NCBI GenBank assembly: GCA_930367215.1
Contig: OV884059.1
Coordinates: forward strand, 35,951,882-36,015,881
Direction: 5' to 3'
Length of the DNA stretch: 64,000 nt
From: Pollenia angustigena
Taxonomy: Eukaryota; Arthropoda; Insecta; Diptera; Polleniidae
Every line of letters begins with the position of its first letter. Positions within the stretch are counted from its first letter, which is position 1. Shown here in pieces: positions 1-11,658 of the stretch. Below the pieces are notes generated by a model. The model had not been told where the DNA came from, made no database searches, and was given only the letters and a program-made list of their open reading frames with translations. A program made the translations under genes and the position numbers.

Positions 1-43
1 GCTTTCTATAACTTATGTACATCCGTTTCGATTGTTATTTTAG

Positions 44-573
44 TGGAATTAAAAATGCTTTACATCGATGTGATCGAGCGATGATTTACATATTCATAGC
101 AGCATCGTACTTCCCATGGCTGCTATTGGAAAATCCTGATAAATCTGTTGTGCTAAGTAGTATGGAATGGATAATTTGGTTAATGGCAGCTAGTGGCATC
201 GCTTATCAACAGGTATGTATTTAATATGCTATAAAATATATTAATAATTAAACAAAATAAAAATTTTTTGTAGATGTTCCATGAGCGCTTTAAATGTTTA
301 GAGACTTGTTTTTATATATTGATGGGATTGGGTCCTGCACTTGTGGTTTTTTGCACTGGCCATGAATTTCGTGGAATGACCGAGTTAAAAATGGGAGGAT
401 TCTTCTATATATTAGGAATATGTTTTTTTAAGTCGGATGGTATCATACCAATGGCTCATGCTATTTGGCATTTGTTTGTAGTAATAGCATCGGGACTACA
501 TTACTATGCAATCTTAGCTAACTTGTACCCACCCTTAGAATCTTCGATAATAACGCATGAAGAAATCTTGTAG
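44..573 (+). CDS. MMD/PAQR10-11-like membrane protein, 3' two exons (5' part outside window)
   Basis: Two coding exons, 44-212 and 274-573, are joined by a 61-bp GT-AG intron (213-273) in phase 0. The upstream acceptor is TTTTAG ending at 43; the frame is closed by a stop at 9-11, so the Met at 15 is intronic and not a start. Conserved PAQR/HlyIII motifs are visible: HRCDRAMIYIFIAASY, WIIWLMAASG, a second-exon MFHERFK, FFKSDGIIPMAHAIWHLFV and HYYAI near the end. These match the monocyte-to-macrophage differentiation factor branch (PAQR10/PAQR11), which in known members sits in Golgi/endomembranes with seven membrane segments. The His residues in HAIWH belong to the family's putative metal site. 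The N-terminal transmembrane segments lie off the left edge. The gene converges on HEATR6. The family call is firm; one-to-one orthology is not tested. Confidence 0.88.
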
Positions 574-1425
574 TGCTAATTGTTACTTAATTTACGGTGA
601 TGTATTTTATTTTATTTTTTTTTTTTTTTAGTTAATTTAAAAGACGTATAAGTTAAGTTGAAGAAAACATTACATTACTATTTACAAGTTTGAATTTTTT
701 AAATGAATTTATTATTTTATCGAATATTTATTTTTTTTTTACCATGTATCAGATTTGGCTTCCGTTTAAAAGTATTTATGTATGTATATTAATGTAATAT
801 ATAACACAACTCTTTTATTCTTATAAGTTACACTTAAAGTAATGCTGCATACGTATAGTTTTAAAACGGGATTTTCTGCATTTAGATAATGCAGTATCTA
901 ACCTACTACAAGCAAAGTATATTTTTTATAAAATTTACCCAATTATCAATTAATATTTCCCGAAATTTTTCTTCCTTCTCCTATTTTAACGATTGAATTT
1001 AAGTAGGAAAAATGGGAGAAGGAAGAAAATTTTCCAGGGAACTTTCATTCATAATATAAGTATGTATGTTAAATATTTATTAACAAGCTCTCCTGTGTAA
1101 AATGATGATGTCCTCTATACATATTTACCTCCAGTATCAAACAACCATAACCACCAATTTTTCCAAAAAAAGAAAATATATATATATATATGTATATATA
1201 CATATGTATATATAAACATAAAACATAAATATTAACAAACATTTTAGTGTTCAATAGAAAAAATTCCAAAATTCGATTTTAAACATAGAATGATTTAATT
1301 TCTAATTAAGTAAAAATAGTGAATTCTAGTTTAATTTCTATTACGTAATACATTATATATAAATATTATTGCCAAAATGATGAACTAAAAACAATAAAAC
1401 TTTAAATTTATCAAAAGACTTTAAT
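574..1425. other. Convergent intergenic/3' UTR region between MMD-like gene and HEATR6
   Basis: No supported gene. It must hold the 3' UTRs of the two convergent genes. A 15-bp perfect stem, TTTTCTTCCTTCTCC at 967-981 paired with GGAGAAGGAAGAAAA at 1015-1029, lies about midway. An imperfect AT/TA dinucleotide tract occupies about 1170-1215. Confidence 0.6.
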
Positions 1426-3536
1426 TTATTCCGTACTTAATACTTCAACAAGAAAATCAATAGTATTTTGTTGTTCCAAAGTCAAGGCCTCCTGTTGCTT
1501 TCCACGCTCTAACAAAACCACTGGACAGGATAAAATTGGAGCTGCTTTTTCGGGTACCATACGATTTATAACGCGTTTCCAGGTGTTGCGAATTACTTCT
1601 ACATGACACATAAGATGTTTCTTTAGCATTTGCAAATCATCATAATTGGCCAACAATAATATATGGGAAATAGCCAAGCAGAGCTGTTCCTGCAGACTGT
1701 CGCGATGATTGTATTCGTGAAAATTGTCCAGATTATACGATTGCTCTATTGCCTCCAACACGGAACACCAAAACCTTTCATAATAGATACCAAAGTATGA
1801 CCTTTCCGTAATGTTTGTTATGGCAACCGAGGCGTTAATACGTACTTTAAAATTGGAATGATGAACAATTACGTGACATAAAGCGGAGAAAAGTGTTTCT
1901 TGCCAATTAAAGTCGTTACATTTGAATATGATTGGATTTCTCAATAAATTGCTAATTGCATAACAAGTATTCCATTTAACTTTAGCATTCCCTGAGGAGC
2001 GAATGCAATCGGTCAACTTACAAATGGACTTTACAAATGCTTGGCGCCAAGTCAATTTGCTGTTTTCGCTGTTAAAATGCTCCTCGGTAAGTAATCGCAG
2101 CAGGTTTCCTAATGTACGCACAGCATTACAACGGACTTTATCGTTGTCGCCACAAGCGGTGTTAGCAGCAGTAATTAAGCGAAAAAGTAAATCGTCGGAA
2201 ATTCGTTCTTGTCTTAGTTGTGACACTTCTGTCCCTTTCCTAATTAGAGCATCACTTATGTTGCCAAGTGACCAGAAACTCTTAACTCGTACCAATAAGT
2301 TAGAATCATTTACAAGTCGTAGTGTCAATTCCGCTGTATTTTCTATAAACACTAAGTCACACCGCAAGGAAGGGTATGAGGCGAACACAGCTAGAGCTCT
2401 AGCCCCAGCTGCCCGTACAATAGTCTCTTCTGAGCAATCACTACTAACACCTGATAAAAAGCTTAGCAGACTTATTTGACTGGAGTGTGGTATATGGTCA
2501 AACATTTGCATACCAATATTAGAGAGAGCGTCACATAAAGTGATTCGCACAGTTGTCATCTCTTCAGAATCTCGTCTTATACGGCTGATTATAACTGAAA
2601 ACATATTTTGCCAAAATGTATTACATTCCTGTACTTCAATTTCTGAACACAGTGCATAATCCACCAGATAACAATTGATTTGATAGGCACAAGCGTCCAC
2701 ACATCGTGCAGCGTATAATCGTACGTCTGGTAATATATCGTTCAAGCTGTATTGCAAAACTTCCGAAACTTTTTTCAAATGTTCTTTAATTATTGCAAAA
2801 TGTGCACTTAATACCATGAGAACTTGTAGACTTTCAATACGCACTGCGGTGGCTACCACTTTATGCTGTTTGGTTAGGTTGTGTAATACCCGCCTTAGTA
2901 ACCAGGAAGTTTCTTCTGCATTTCGAACAATAGAAACTTCCTTTGTTGTTGATTCATCTGACTTATAATCCTCACATGTATCTTCTTCGGATTCTATGAA
3001 TTCTTCAATGGTAACAACATCAATTCCTTTGTCAATCACATGTTGCAAGTTTGTTCTCTTTTTCGTTACAGTCTCTGGAGGAAGGCCTATTGACTCGGCA
3101 ATGTCGATAGTAGGTTCCGGTAGAGCTGCCAAAAACTCCATTACCATTAAAGCAGATACCTGAATGGCAGCATCACGATGATAGACCAATGGTTTAACAT
3201 CTTTCACAAAATTTTGTACAAATCCCTTTTCAAACTGTTGAAATGGAGACGCCTGAACTAAAATCGCCAGGCATTTAAGTGCTTGTGTAAGCACTGGCAA
3301 TGACGATTCTGCAGACAGTATCGTACTGAGCGATTTGTAAATGGCTAGTACTGTATATCCTAAACTAACTGAAAATGGTATAAAAGTTTTAGGACAACGT
3401 TTTACATTAATTTCAGCTTGATGCAAAAATCCTCTTGATCCATAAAGTAGATGAGCACAAACTTGTAGGGCAGCACTGCGACACCGTAAATTGGGATCAT
3501 ATTGGCCAATATATAATAAGTTGTTCGTAGAATCCG
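1426..3536 (-). CDS. HEATR6: HEATR6 homologue, exon 2 (C-terminal ~702 aa and stop)
   Basis: This is the second and last coding exon. The acceptor reads TTAAATACAG then CGGATTCT (first exon base at 3536). The split codon G|CG gives Ala, and the frame continues DSTNNLLYIGQYDPNLRCRS. The family-typical LRCRSAALQVCAHLLYGSRG follows, as in vertebrate HEATR6 (LAALQVL..LDGSK), then a long run of HEAT/armadillo-like helical repeats to the end (VLSTE, stop 1428-1426). An acidic linker (EEFIESEEDTCED) lies near exon residue 180. An AATAAA overlaps the stop codon on this strand (1430-1425), so polyadenylation may be very close to the stop. Joined to exon 1 the protein is 1091 aa, close to the roughly 1180 aa of human HEATR6. 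Molecular role is poorly known in the family; HEAT arrays normally serve as protein-protein scaffolds. Confidence 0.9.
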
Positions 3537-4331
3537 CTGTATTTAACAAAAAAATTACACATCTTTAAAATATTTATAAAATTTCTGTAAAATAAGTTTA
3601 AATTTATGCGAAACAATATTAAAATCTGATTTAAAATTATATAATGAGCACTTAAGGTTGAAAAAAAAAATCGAACTCCATTTTTGGTTTTGAAATTCAT
3701 GATTTTAATTAATGCCAACCAAAAAATTGAGTTAAAAAGGAGCCAAAAAGTCACATTTTCGGTAAAATAATATTTGATGGCCATTAAACTTAAATGAAAT
3801 TATACTGTATACCCTTTTAAGAACTCCTTTAAAACGATCTCATACCCATCGTTGGACAACTGCAACATAGCGGAAATCGATGTTTACTGCACACAATTTT
3901 TGAAAAATGGTTTTATTAAATGTTTTCTTGAGCATTAGCGTCATAAGCCTCCAAAATTAAAAAAATTATATCTCGCGGGTTTTTTCAGATTTATTCATCG
4001 TCCCTTCACAAAACTGCTTGTATACCCACATATTCATTCGTGAATTAAAAAAAAAATTATGACTTTCATACATAACTTCATCGAAATTCAAAGTTTTGTT
4101 TTAAGCTGAAAAAAATTAAACAGAAGCATTTTGACTTCTTAATTTTTCATTGGCCAAACACAAACTGTTGCTTTCACTTCCAATTCCTAAAATGTAAACA
4201 GTCGCATTCAAGGCAAAAGCAAAAACCGTAAAGTCATATAAACAAAGTATTTCGCCAGTCGACGTGTTCAAAAGTGTTTGGTTTGACTGACTGAAACTTC
4301 TAATAAATTCCGAAGTCTTTTTGCTTTTAAG

Positions 4332-4580
4332 TTTTTCATACAAAAATCCTAAGAAAATCTATTTTTATATGGAAATACAAGTGATTACAGTTTTTCGTTA
4401 TATTTGCTCTAGCTCTTCTATTTTTCAAGAAAAACGCATTCAAAATTTTTCATACAAAAATCCTAAGAAAATCAATTTTTATTTGGAAATACAAGTGATC
4501 ACAGATTTTTGCCCTAGCTCTTCTAGTTTTCAAAAAAATCACATTTAAAATTTATCTTACAAAAATCCTAAGAAAATCCG
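4332..4580. repeat. Imperfect tandem repeat, ~105-115 bp unit
   Basis: TACAAAAATCCTAAGAAAAT recurs at about 4340, 4454 and 4558 with similar following sequence (GGAAATACAAGTGAT, TAGCTCTTCTA). It gives about 2.2 copies inside the left arm of the foldback-like element. Confidence 0.75.
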
Positions 4581-5173
4581 TTTTTAAACGGTACGGTTCG
4601 TCTGATTGGAATAAAAATGCAGGTGACAATTAAGGACTTGTATTAGAGTTTAAGTTTTGGATAATTGGTCTTAAGACATATCGGGAGGGCCGCCATAGGT
4701 TCCCAAAGAAGGGTATTGCAAAAATTAAAAACGATGCAGAATTCTTACTTTTAGCCCGATTTTTTAAATTTTTTATCAATAAATTGTACTAGTCGAGTTC
4801 TAAAAAAAAGTAAGCGACATGTATAGTTCATCTTTTGTAGTGACATATAATGTTAAAAAATGGATTAAGCAGGTTTACACTCTAAGCCGACGATATTTAC
4901 ATCTTCTATATATAAATCGGCTAAGGCAAAACAGTTAAGAACACTTTCCTCCTCTGTATGCCAACCGATTTGAACAAAATATACACCATTTGAAAAAAAT
5001 TTACTCACAGAAGTGCACAATATATATTTTATTAAAATCTGTTCAATAATTTAGAGTTATAAGAATTTAAAATTGCTACTAACACAAATGCAAAATAAAT
5101 AAATACAAATTTATTTTCAATTATCAAATAATAAAAAATTAGGGTGATCAATTACACAGGCCAACACTCAATT

Positions 5174-5481
5174 TGCTTCTTTGAATTTATCAACTGATTC
5201 TAGTTGATTTGGGTGCGCTGAATTCAAAACTGTAATCAGTTTGTCTCTATCAGCTCTAGTTTTCTTGACCTTTCCTAATTTTTTTTATTTATTTTATTTA
5301 TTTAAAAAAAAAAATTTCCAAATTTTTTTAAGTATTTAAAAAGTAAAACTTTTCCATAGGAATTTAAAAAAAAATATATATATATATCATGAAAACTAGA
5401 GCTGATAGAGACAAACTGATTACAGTTTTGAATTCAGCGCACCCAAATTAACTAGAATCAGTTGATAAATTCAAAGAAGAA
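5174..5481. mobile_element. Hairpin MITE, ~90-bp arms
   Basis: Left arm 5174-5265 (CTTCTTTGAATTTATCAACT ... CTCTAGTTTTC) is the near-perfect reverse complement of 5391-5481 (GAAAACTAGAGCTGATAGAG ...). The spacer of about 125 bp is AT-rich. It is the most symmetrical hairpin in this part of the intron and inserted into the older foldback. Confidence 0.75.
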
Positions 5482-6253
5482 AAAATCTTTTTTAATTTTG
5501 TCGGGCTGTGGTTTTCGATTTTTTCAGAAACCGGTTTTCGAATATTTCGACTTTTTTCCTTATTGGTCATCCGAACCTCTATGGGAAGAAAAAAGGGGAA
5601 ATACGGGAAACTAAATTTCGTTCTTTAACTTTTCTGTGCTTCATGTGATAATTTTTAAATTTTCTATAATATTGAACTCAGAAACATAATATTATAGGTG
5701 TAGGGTCCTGAGTGAGTGATAACCTATAAGATAAAAAATGCTGGTATTTTTTGTTTTTCATCTGGAACTTTTTTGAATTTTCGTTAATATTCGATCTATA
5801 AAGATAATTATACATTAAACTGGGTGAACAAGAACATGTAAGGGGAGCCTTTTTAATAATTTTTTCGTTCAACAGCTGGTACTTTGATTAATTTTCGTTA
5901 ATATTAGACATAGAAACATAAAATTAAACGTGCAACGTCCTGAGTGGATTACAATATATTAATGACACTTTTTGATACTTTTTTGTTTTTCAATTGGTAT
6001 TTTTTATATTGAACTTACAAAATTAAATTAACTCACGTAGAAGATAAAATATAAACCGGAGGTTGGTCCCTCGCAATCGATCCACTTTGAAGGAAAAAAT
6101 AAATGCTCATCATATATACTTAGATGAATTATGTTTTCTTCATATTTACAAAAAAATTTATGGTCGAATTTTGACCATTAGGCGAACACTAGTGTTACAC
6201 AGCGTTTACATTTGCCAGTACTGGCAAGACAGTAAGCATATACATATTAGTTA

Positions 6254-6606
6254 AGCCTAGATTACACTATCTCACAAGTCTTACGTATTCCATAATACTT
6301 TGTGAGATAGAAATCTAATGAGTTTTGTTGCGACTGTCAAAAAATCGAATGTAAAATGACAGTTTGTGTTCACACCATCACACAAAGTATAAACACTCAC
6401 ACATGAAATAAAATGCAACCCTGATCCAATGAAAAGTATTATTGTTTAGAAATTTTTCAAAAAACGATGAAGTCGTATGGGATGTCAAACTTTTTTCATA
6501 ATACTTGTCACTTTCGTGACACATTGCATTCACACTATCACACTTTGTCATATTACTTGGGTTTTTGACATGTATTAATACAAAGTATAATAGTGTGATC
6601 TAGCCT
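6254..6606. mobile_element. MITE, TIR AGCCTAGATTACACTAT, TTA duplication
   Basis: Left end AGCCTAGATTACACTAT and right end ATAGTGTGATCTAGCCT are inverted repeats with one mismatch. Both are flanked by TTA (6251-6253 and 6607-6609). It is 353 bp with no ORF. A further inverted pair around it (TACTGGCAAGACAGTA at about 6219, TACTGTCTTGCCAGTA at about 6679) suggests it landed inside another small hairpin element. Confidence 0.75.
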
Positions 6607-6906
6607 TTAGCAAAACAATGAAAAAACAAAATAGCTGTAAAAGTGTTTATGTATTAGTGAAAAAGTTTGAATGAATTGCTACTGTCTTGCCAGTACTAAT
6701 GTTACCAAATTTTCTTATTAATAAAAAAACATAAAAATACTTTTGTTGGTTAAAAAAATGACAAAAAAACGAAATTTTTAAAAATTAATCTTCAAATACA
6801 AACACATTTTTAATTAAAAAAGTTTTTTTTTTTAATATCAATACAATTTTTATTTGCTGGTAATAAAAAAAAAAATTTCAAAAAAATCATGATTAATTTG
6901 AGTCTT

Positions 6907-6986
6907 ACTGCCTGTTTTTAGAAAATTTTGTTTCGAATGTTAGTTAAACGAGTCACTTTTGTACTCGAGTTTTACAAACAGGCAGT
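6907..6986. repeat. Short hairpin, ACTGCCTGTTT ... AAACAGGCAGT
   Basis: Ends ACTGCCTGTTT and AAACAGGCAGT are perfect inverted repeats, with partial pairing inward (ACGAGTCAC ... GTACTCGAGT). It is probably a very small MITE. Confidence 0.55.
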
Positions 6987-7680
6987 TATATCTTAACTCT
7001 AGGCGAAGGTAATTTAAAAATAGCAAATTTTAATTTACAAAGTTCGATATTTTTAAAAAATCGGGCAGAAATAAGAAATCTGGATCGTTGTTAAGTTTTG
7101 CAATACCTGAGGCGACCTACTTTGGGAATCTATGATAGACCTCTTGATATCTCTAAAGGCCCCTAATCCGTAATTTTAACTTGAAAACTTCAAAATCTAG
7201 AGAAAAAAAAACAAATCTCAACTTATTTAACTCCGGAATTTATTAAAAGTTTCAGTCAAACCAAACACTTTCGAAAATGTCGACTGCTGAAGTACTTTGT
7301 TGTGTATGACTTCGTTTTGCTTTGACTGCGACTGCGGTATTTTAAGAATCAAAAGTAAAAGCAACTCAACTTAGGTAAAAGGGGCACTTATTCAGGGGTG
7401 TCATAGAATCCAAGTCGGTTTTGCTCATTGTCGGTTTTGCAAAGCAATCACCCCTATCGCAAACAACTACTCCCATGAAAATATTCCCATGTTTTTTATT
7501 TTGTATTGTGAATGATTCCCATGACAAATTTTTTGGGAATGAATTCCCAAACTTAAAAAATTTGGCATCGCCAATGTTTACTCCCGCGAGTATTTTTACT
7601 AAATAAATTCCCAACAAGTGTCAATGTGAACGAGAAGGGAACATGTAAATTTTAATTTGTATTCTAAGGTAGGACTCAAT

Positions 7681-8580
7681 TAGGGTTGCCATTTTTGAAA
7701 TTAGAAAAATCAGTACATCGTAAGAAAAATACCAGTACATTCGAAAAAAAACCAGTACACAAATTTTGACCCAATATTTTATTGAATTCATTAGTTTTAG
7801 AAAATTACACATTAAAAATTATTAATTTTTCTATTTTTTAAGGCAAGAACTTAACAAAATACATATAATACAGCCATGTCACAGAGAACAATTTCGTTCG
7901 GAAACGGAATTCATTCCGTAATTTGGTGCTTCAGATAATGACGAAAACATTTTTCGGAATGAAACCATTTTTGTTTTCATGAACAGAATGGAAGTTTTCT
8001 ATATCTGAAATGCCAAAAAACTATAAAAATAAATTTTCTATTCATAAACAAATATGTTTTCTTTAGTTCCGAACGAAATCATTCCGAACGGAATTGTACT
8101 CTGTGACATGGCCCATTAAAACATCACGCTGAATTATTAAAAATAGATAGAAGTAATGTCATTGATCGGCACATTTGTTGTTAATACACAAAAAATTCTA
8201 AATTCATACAAATTATTGTCAATATAATGAGGGTATTCACGTGGTCTCCTATCTAGCTATATTGTTATAGGTTCTAATTTTAAATTCACTTAAAATTTTT
8301 TGTTTTTGAATTTTGAAATTTATTTGTTTGAATACAAAGTAAGTGTGGTAAGTTAAGAGTAAACAAAAATAAAACGTAAGACTGAATTTTAACTGGGTGA
8401 TTCATAACAAATCAAAAGTAATAAGGGAAGTAAACCAGTTTCAAACAAGTAAAATTATTTGGGGGCGAAATTTAAAAAAACCAGTACATTTGCGTACTGA
8501 TTTGGGTGTTATGCATAAACCAGTACATTGAATAAAAACCAGTACGTGTACTGGTAAAATCAGTACGAATGGCAACCCTA
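7681..8580. mobile_element. Non-autonomous hAT element with CCAGTAC subterminal repeats
   Basis: TIRs are TAGGGTTGCCATT (left) and AATGGCAACCCTA (right). The flanks GACTCAAT and GACTCAAA are a 7/8 match to an 8-bp duplication. The outside sequence is continuous with the intact MITE family A copy, so the boundaries are certain. Both ends carry several CCAGTAC/GTACTGG motifs, a likely transposase binding array. 900 bp, no ORF. Confidence 0.85.
7873..8112. mobile_element. MITE inside the hAT element
   Basis: Ends GCCATGTCACAGAG and CTCTGTGACATGGC are perfect inverted repeats. They extend inward with mismatches (ACAATTTCGTTCGG against CCGAACGGAATTGT). 240 bp, non-coding; it is a fourth nesting level in the HEATR6 intron. 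Confidence 0.75.
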
Positions 8581-9078
8581 GACTCAAATAAAATTATGTT
8601 TTCTTTAATTGAAGGAGTTTTAATTAAGAAAATGAAGATAAACACTATTCATTATTTATTTTATTATATTTTTATTAGTATTATATTTTGTATATTTTTC
8701 TTTCACAATACAAGCATTGACAAGTTATTCACAATAGAGACGTTTGTTTATAGAATACTAACAAATAATTCACAATAGTAATTATAACTCCCAAAATATT
8801 TGCGATACCGATTTTTTGGGGATGGGAATATAGGTTTGCTCCCATATAACATATTCCCATAACATTCGCGATAGGGGTGAATATCGGTTTCATTTGGTGT
8901 CATGAAAACAAGTCAGATTCGTTATTTTCGAATACAAATAAAACCGATATTCGAATCAGCTGTTTTATGTTTTGGCTCACGTGTTTACAGCTTTAAGTGC
9001 AATTTTTATTTGACAATTTTGTAAATTATGATTTTTGTGCTAAAATATTGTTAAAAACCGTGTTTTTAATTAAAGGAA

Positions 9079-9294
9079 TGTTAGGGGCAACCCTGACAGA
9101 TACGTAAAGGTCTGGCATCCTTATATATACTGTCACATGTTTCATAATTTGAATTTACTGTCTTTTTAGTTTGTACTTGAATTTCTCCGTCTATCGACAC
9201 AACACGTTTTGTTCTATTGTAAAATAAAGATATATTTAAGTTTTTATATTAATTAGTTGACTTTTATTTAATCGGCACATCTAGAAGCACAACA
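9079..9294 (+). repeat. 5' LTR (216 bp)
   Basis: It begins TGTTAGGGGCAACC and ends GAAGCACAACA. It contains ACACGTTTTGTTCTATTG and an AATAAAGATAT polyadenylation-like signal. It shares its terminal parts with the 3' LTR, but has about 80 bp (ACAGATACGTAAAGG...) absent there. Confidence 0.88.
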
Positions 9295-9386
9295 AAAGTG
9301 GCGACAAGTGAAAAAGAAGGAAAATTCTTCTTACGGAAAAAAATATATCTTCTTTTTGAAGGGTGCTCGAAGCAAACAAATCAATT

Positions 9387-10565
9387 ATGTCCGACGACAA
9401 AATTATCAAAATCATGGAACAACAGACGCAGATGATGGAGTTTTTGGCCAAAATGCTCCAGAATCAAGAATCGACAAGATCGTCGACAACGAATCAACAA
9501 GCAAGCACCTCTAGGGCTGCACTAATGGAGTCTTTAACAAATTCTATGTCAGATTTTGTCTACGAGCCTGAAAGTGGATTAGTCTTTCAGGCTTGGTACA
9601 ACAGATTTCTACACGTATTCGAAAGGGAGACAAGTGCTCTCGAAGAACAAGACAGAGTGGCATTACTCTGGAGGAAGATGTCGGATGGAGTGCACGAACG
9701 TTTTAAGAATTATGTACTACCTAAGAAACCATCGGATATGACTCTTAAAGAGACTGTTGAAAAACTCAGTAAACTTTTCGCGAAAATAGACACTGAGGTG
9801 AGCCAACGATTTAAATGTTTACAACTTACAAAAGATGACAGCGAGGATTTTGGAAAATACGAAAGTAGAGTTTACCTGCAGTGTGAATTATTTAAATTGA
9901 GTGCAATGCAAAACGACCAATTTAAATGCCTTATTTTCGTCTTGGGCCTCAAGTCCAGCAGGGACAACGATATTCGTATACGCTTACTGAAACTACTAGA
10001 TGACTCAAAAGATTCCATGAATCTAGATCACCCCGTGGATGAAACGCAAAGTATTATCGGCCTCAAAAAGGACAACAGCTTAATTGAACACCAACCAAAA
10101 CTTGTGAATGCAATCGCAAAACCTGTAGGGAATTACAAATCGACAAATAAAATTACTAAAAGTCCGTGTTGGCTCTGTGGTGAACTTCATTACGTAAAAT
10201 TCTGCACCTTTAGGGAAAACAAATGCTCAATATGCCATCAAGTTGGACACAAGGATAATTATTGTTCTACAGCAAAGAATGGCTACAGGTCAAAAACACA
10301 TCACGGTGGGGACAAGGCAAAAACTTCCAAAGAGTTTCGGACTCCAAAGTCGAACTATCGCACAAACGCCGTGTTTTCTACAAACCGGTTACAGATTCAA
10401 GAACTACGTAAGTACATTGATTTAAAAATTAACAACCAACCCGTACGATTACAGATCGATACTGCTTCTGATATATCAATCATATCTGCAACAACTTGGC
10501 AGGCTATTGGTAAACCAAAAACATCTACAACCAACGACATTGCAAATGACGTTAATTCGAATAAA
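9387..10565 (+). pseudogene. Ty3 gag-protease ORF, truncated by a MITE
   Basis: It is open from ATG 9387 (MSDDKIIKIMEQQTQ) to the MITE boundary. A gag-like helical region is followed by two zinc-knuckle-like motifs (CWLCGELHYVKFC and CSICHQVGHKDNYC). Then comes a retropepsin motif, LQIDTASDISIIS, where DTA replaces the usual DTG/DSG, a change common in this retroelement group. The frame runs about 45 nt into the MITE before a stop, and the original frame resumes beyond it at about 11071 (KINLCAKFYCHVAIG). Without the insertion the ORF would have continued into pol. Confidence 0.8.
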
Positions 10566-11070
10566 GGGTACGTTCGTAAATGCAGTTGCTGCGCATCAGT
10601 TGCGCATTAGTAAAGTTGAATGTTCGTAAATGCATCACTTGTAAGAAACTTGGCATTACTTTCATATGTCAAATGTTTTTTTATGCAGTGATGCTGCAGT
10701 TCTGCAGCAAATATTGGCAATTATTGCATCAGTTAATTTTCTGATGCAATAACTTTTAACATAAAAGAAATAGTTTTATTTTTCTTTTTCGATGCTTTTT
10801 CTTGTAGTTTATGAGAAAACTATTACTTTTTGGTTAAATAGTTTTAATAAAATTTGCCATCGCTATTGTTAACATTTTTTTTTATTATTTTATGTTCGCT
10901 CATAAAACTTTTAAAATTTAGCTCTTGCTCAAAAATTCAAACTTTGCACAGCTGTTGTGCAGTAAAAAAGCATCAGCATCACAAGCGCAACTGGTGATCA
11001 CGCATCAGCAACAATATTTTGCATCACTGCAGCAGTGATGCACAGTTTTGATGCATTTACGAACGTACCC
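10566..11070. mobile_element. MITE, TIR GGGTACGTTCGTAAATGCA, in the protease region
   Basis: Ends GGGTACGTTCGTAAATGCA and TGCATTTACGAACGTACCC are perfect inverted repeats, with AAA on both sides. Internally rich in GCATCA/TGATGC motifs. It belongs to the same family as 29554-29741, whose TIR is GGGTGCGTTCGTAAATGCA. 505 bp, non-coding. Confidence 0.85.
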
Positions 11071-11658
11071 AAAATCAACTTGTGTGCAAAATTTTATTGC
11101 CACGTTGCAATCGGAAACGAAACCAAAGAGCTCAAATCAACCAATATCAGCATGGTGCCATCAAATTAAGTTCCAAGACTGTATTTCTGAGCTCAGATCA
11201 AAATACCAAAAATGATTCGATAATTCAACCTTAGGGTGTTGTTCAAAGACCAAAGTGCAAATACAGCTGCTACCGAATAGTAGAGAAGTTTTTATACCCA
11301 AACGACCTGTACCTTACTCTGTTAGGACAGAAATAGAGACTGAACTAAATAGACTGGAAGAAGCAGGAATAATCACCCTTATTGTGTTTGGCGTATTTAA
11401 AATACGCCTACGACTGTTTAGTAACAGATTAAAGACAACGTGAACTTTTTTCCTTTAATCTATTACCAAACTGTCGTAGGCGTATTTTAAATACGCCAAA
11501 CACAATAAGGGTGAATAACTCCTGTTGATACGTCTAAATGGGCTGCACCAATCGTTGTAAGCAGACGAAATGGCAAAACTAGAATTTGCGCAGACTACTC
11601 CAGACCTCTAGACGACCTGCTCAAAAAGGAACAATCATTTTTGTGAGTTTAAGAGAAT
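11071..11658 (+). pseudogene. Ty3 protease end / reverse transcriptase N-terminal remnant
   Basis: RT fingers-region wording is present: FIPKRPVPYSVRTEIETEL and LNRLEEAGIIT before the MITE at 11374, then TPVDTSKWAAPIVVSRRNGK and TRICADYSRPLDDLL after it. The reading then hits a stop and jumps straight to RNase H. The palm with the YxDD motif has been deleted. Confidence 0.75.
11374..11513. mobile_element. MITE, TIR CACCCTTATTGTGTTTGG, in the RT region
   Basis: It starts CACCCTTATTGTGTTTGGCG and ends CGCCAAACACAATAAGGGTG, inverted repeats of about 40 bp, with AAT on both sides. Removing 140 bp plus one AAT restores the RT phrase GIITPVD in frame, which fixes the boundaries. Confidence 0.88.

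Larger units (their letters stand above)
4150..7370. mobile_element. Old foldback-like element with diverged inverted arms
   Basis: The sequence near 4155-4330 is matched in inverse orientation by 7200-7365. Examples are GGTTTGACTGACTGAAAC (left) against GTTTCAGTCAAACC (right), and a GTCGAC core in both. The match continues further in: the block around 4680-4775 (TTCCCAAAGAAGGGTATTGC, AGCCCGATTTTTT) pairs with 7050-7140. Arms are roughly 400-700 bp with many indels; no target duplication was found. The interior carries later insertions (5174-5481, 6254-6606, 6907-6986). It also carries a left-arm direct repeat of about 105-115 bp, 2-3 copies, at 4332-4580 (TACAAAAATCCTAAGAAAAT). No coding capacity is visible. 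Confidence 0.6.
7449..8879. mobile_element. MITE family A (TIR CACCCCTATCGC), interrupted by a hAT element
   Basis: It starts CACCCCTATCGCAAAC and ends GCGATAGGGGTG. The two halves, 7449-7680 and 8581-8879, are collinear with a second copy at 58924-59628: shared AACTACTCCCATGAAAAT, ATTTGGCATCGCCAATG and AATGAAGATAAACACTATTC. This proves that the sequence between them is an insertion. No protein is encoded. Confidence 0.82.

Noticed and set aside
15..224. Met at 15 as the start of the MMD-like protein
   Set aside because: Bases before 44 look like intron (TTTTAG acceptor), and the match to the family begins only after it; the gene continues off the left edge.
2003..2479. 158-codon + strand open frame
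   Set aside because: It lies antisense inside HEATR6 exon 2 and has no recognisable motif; a shadow frame.
9308..9514. Alternative 68-codon frame at the start of gag
   Set aside because: It overlaps the supported gag frame starting at 9387 and shows no gag-like features.
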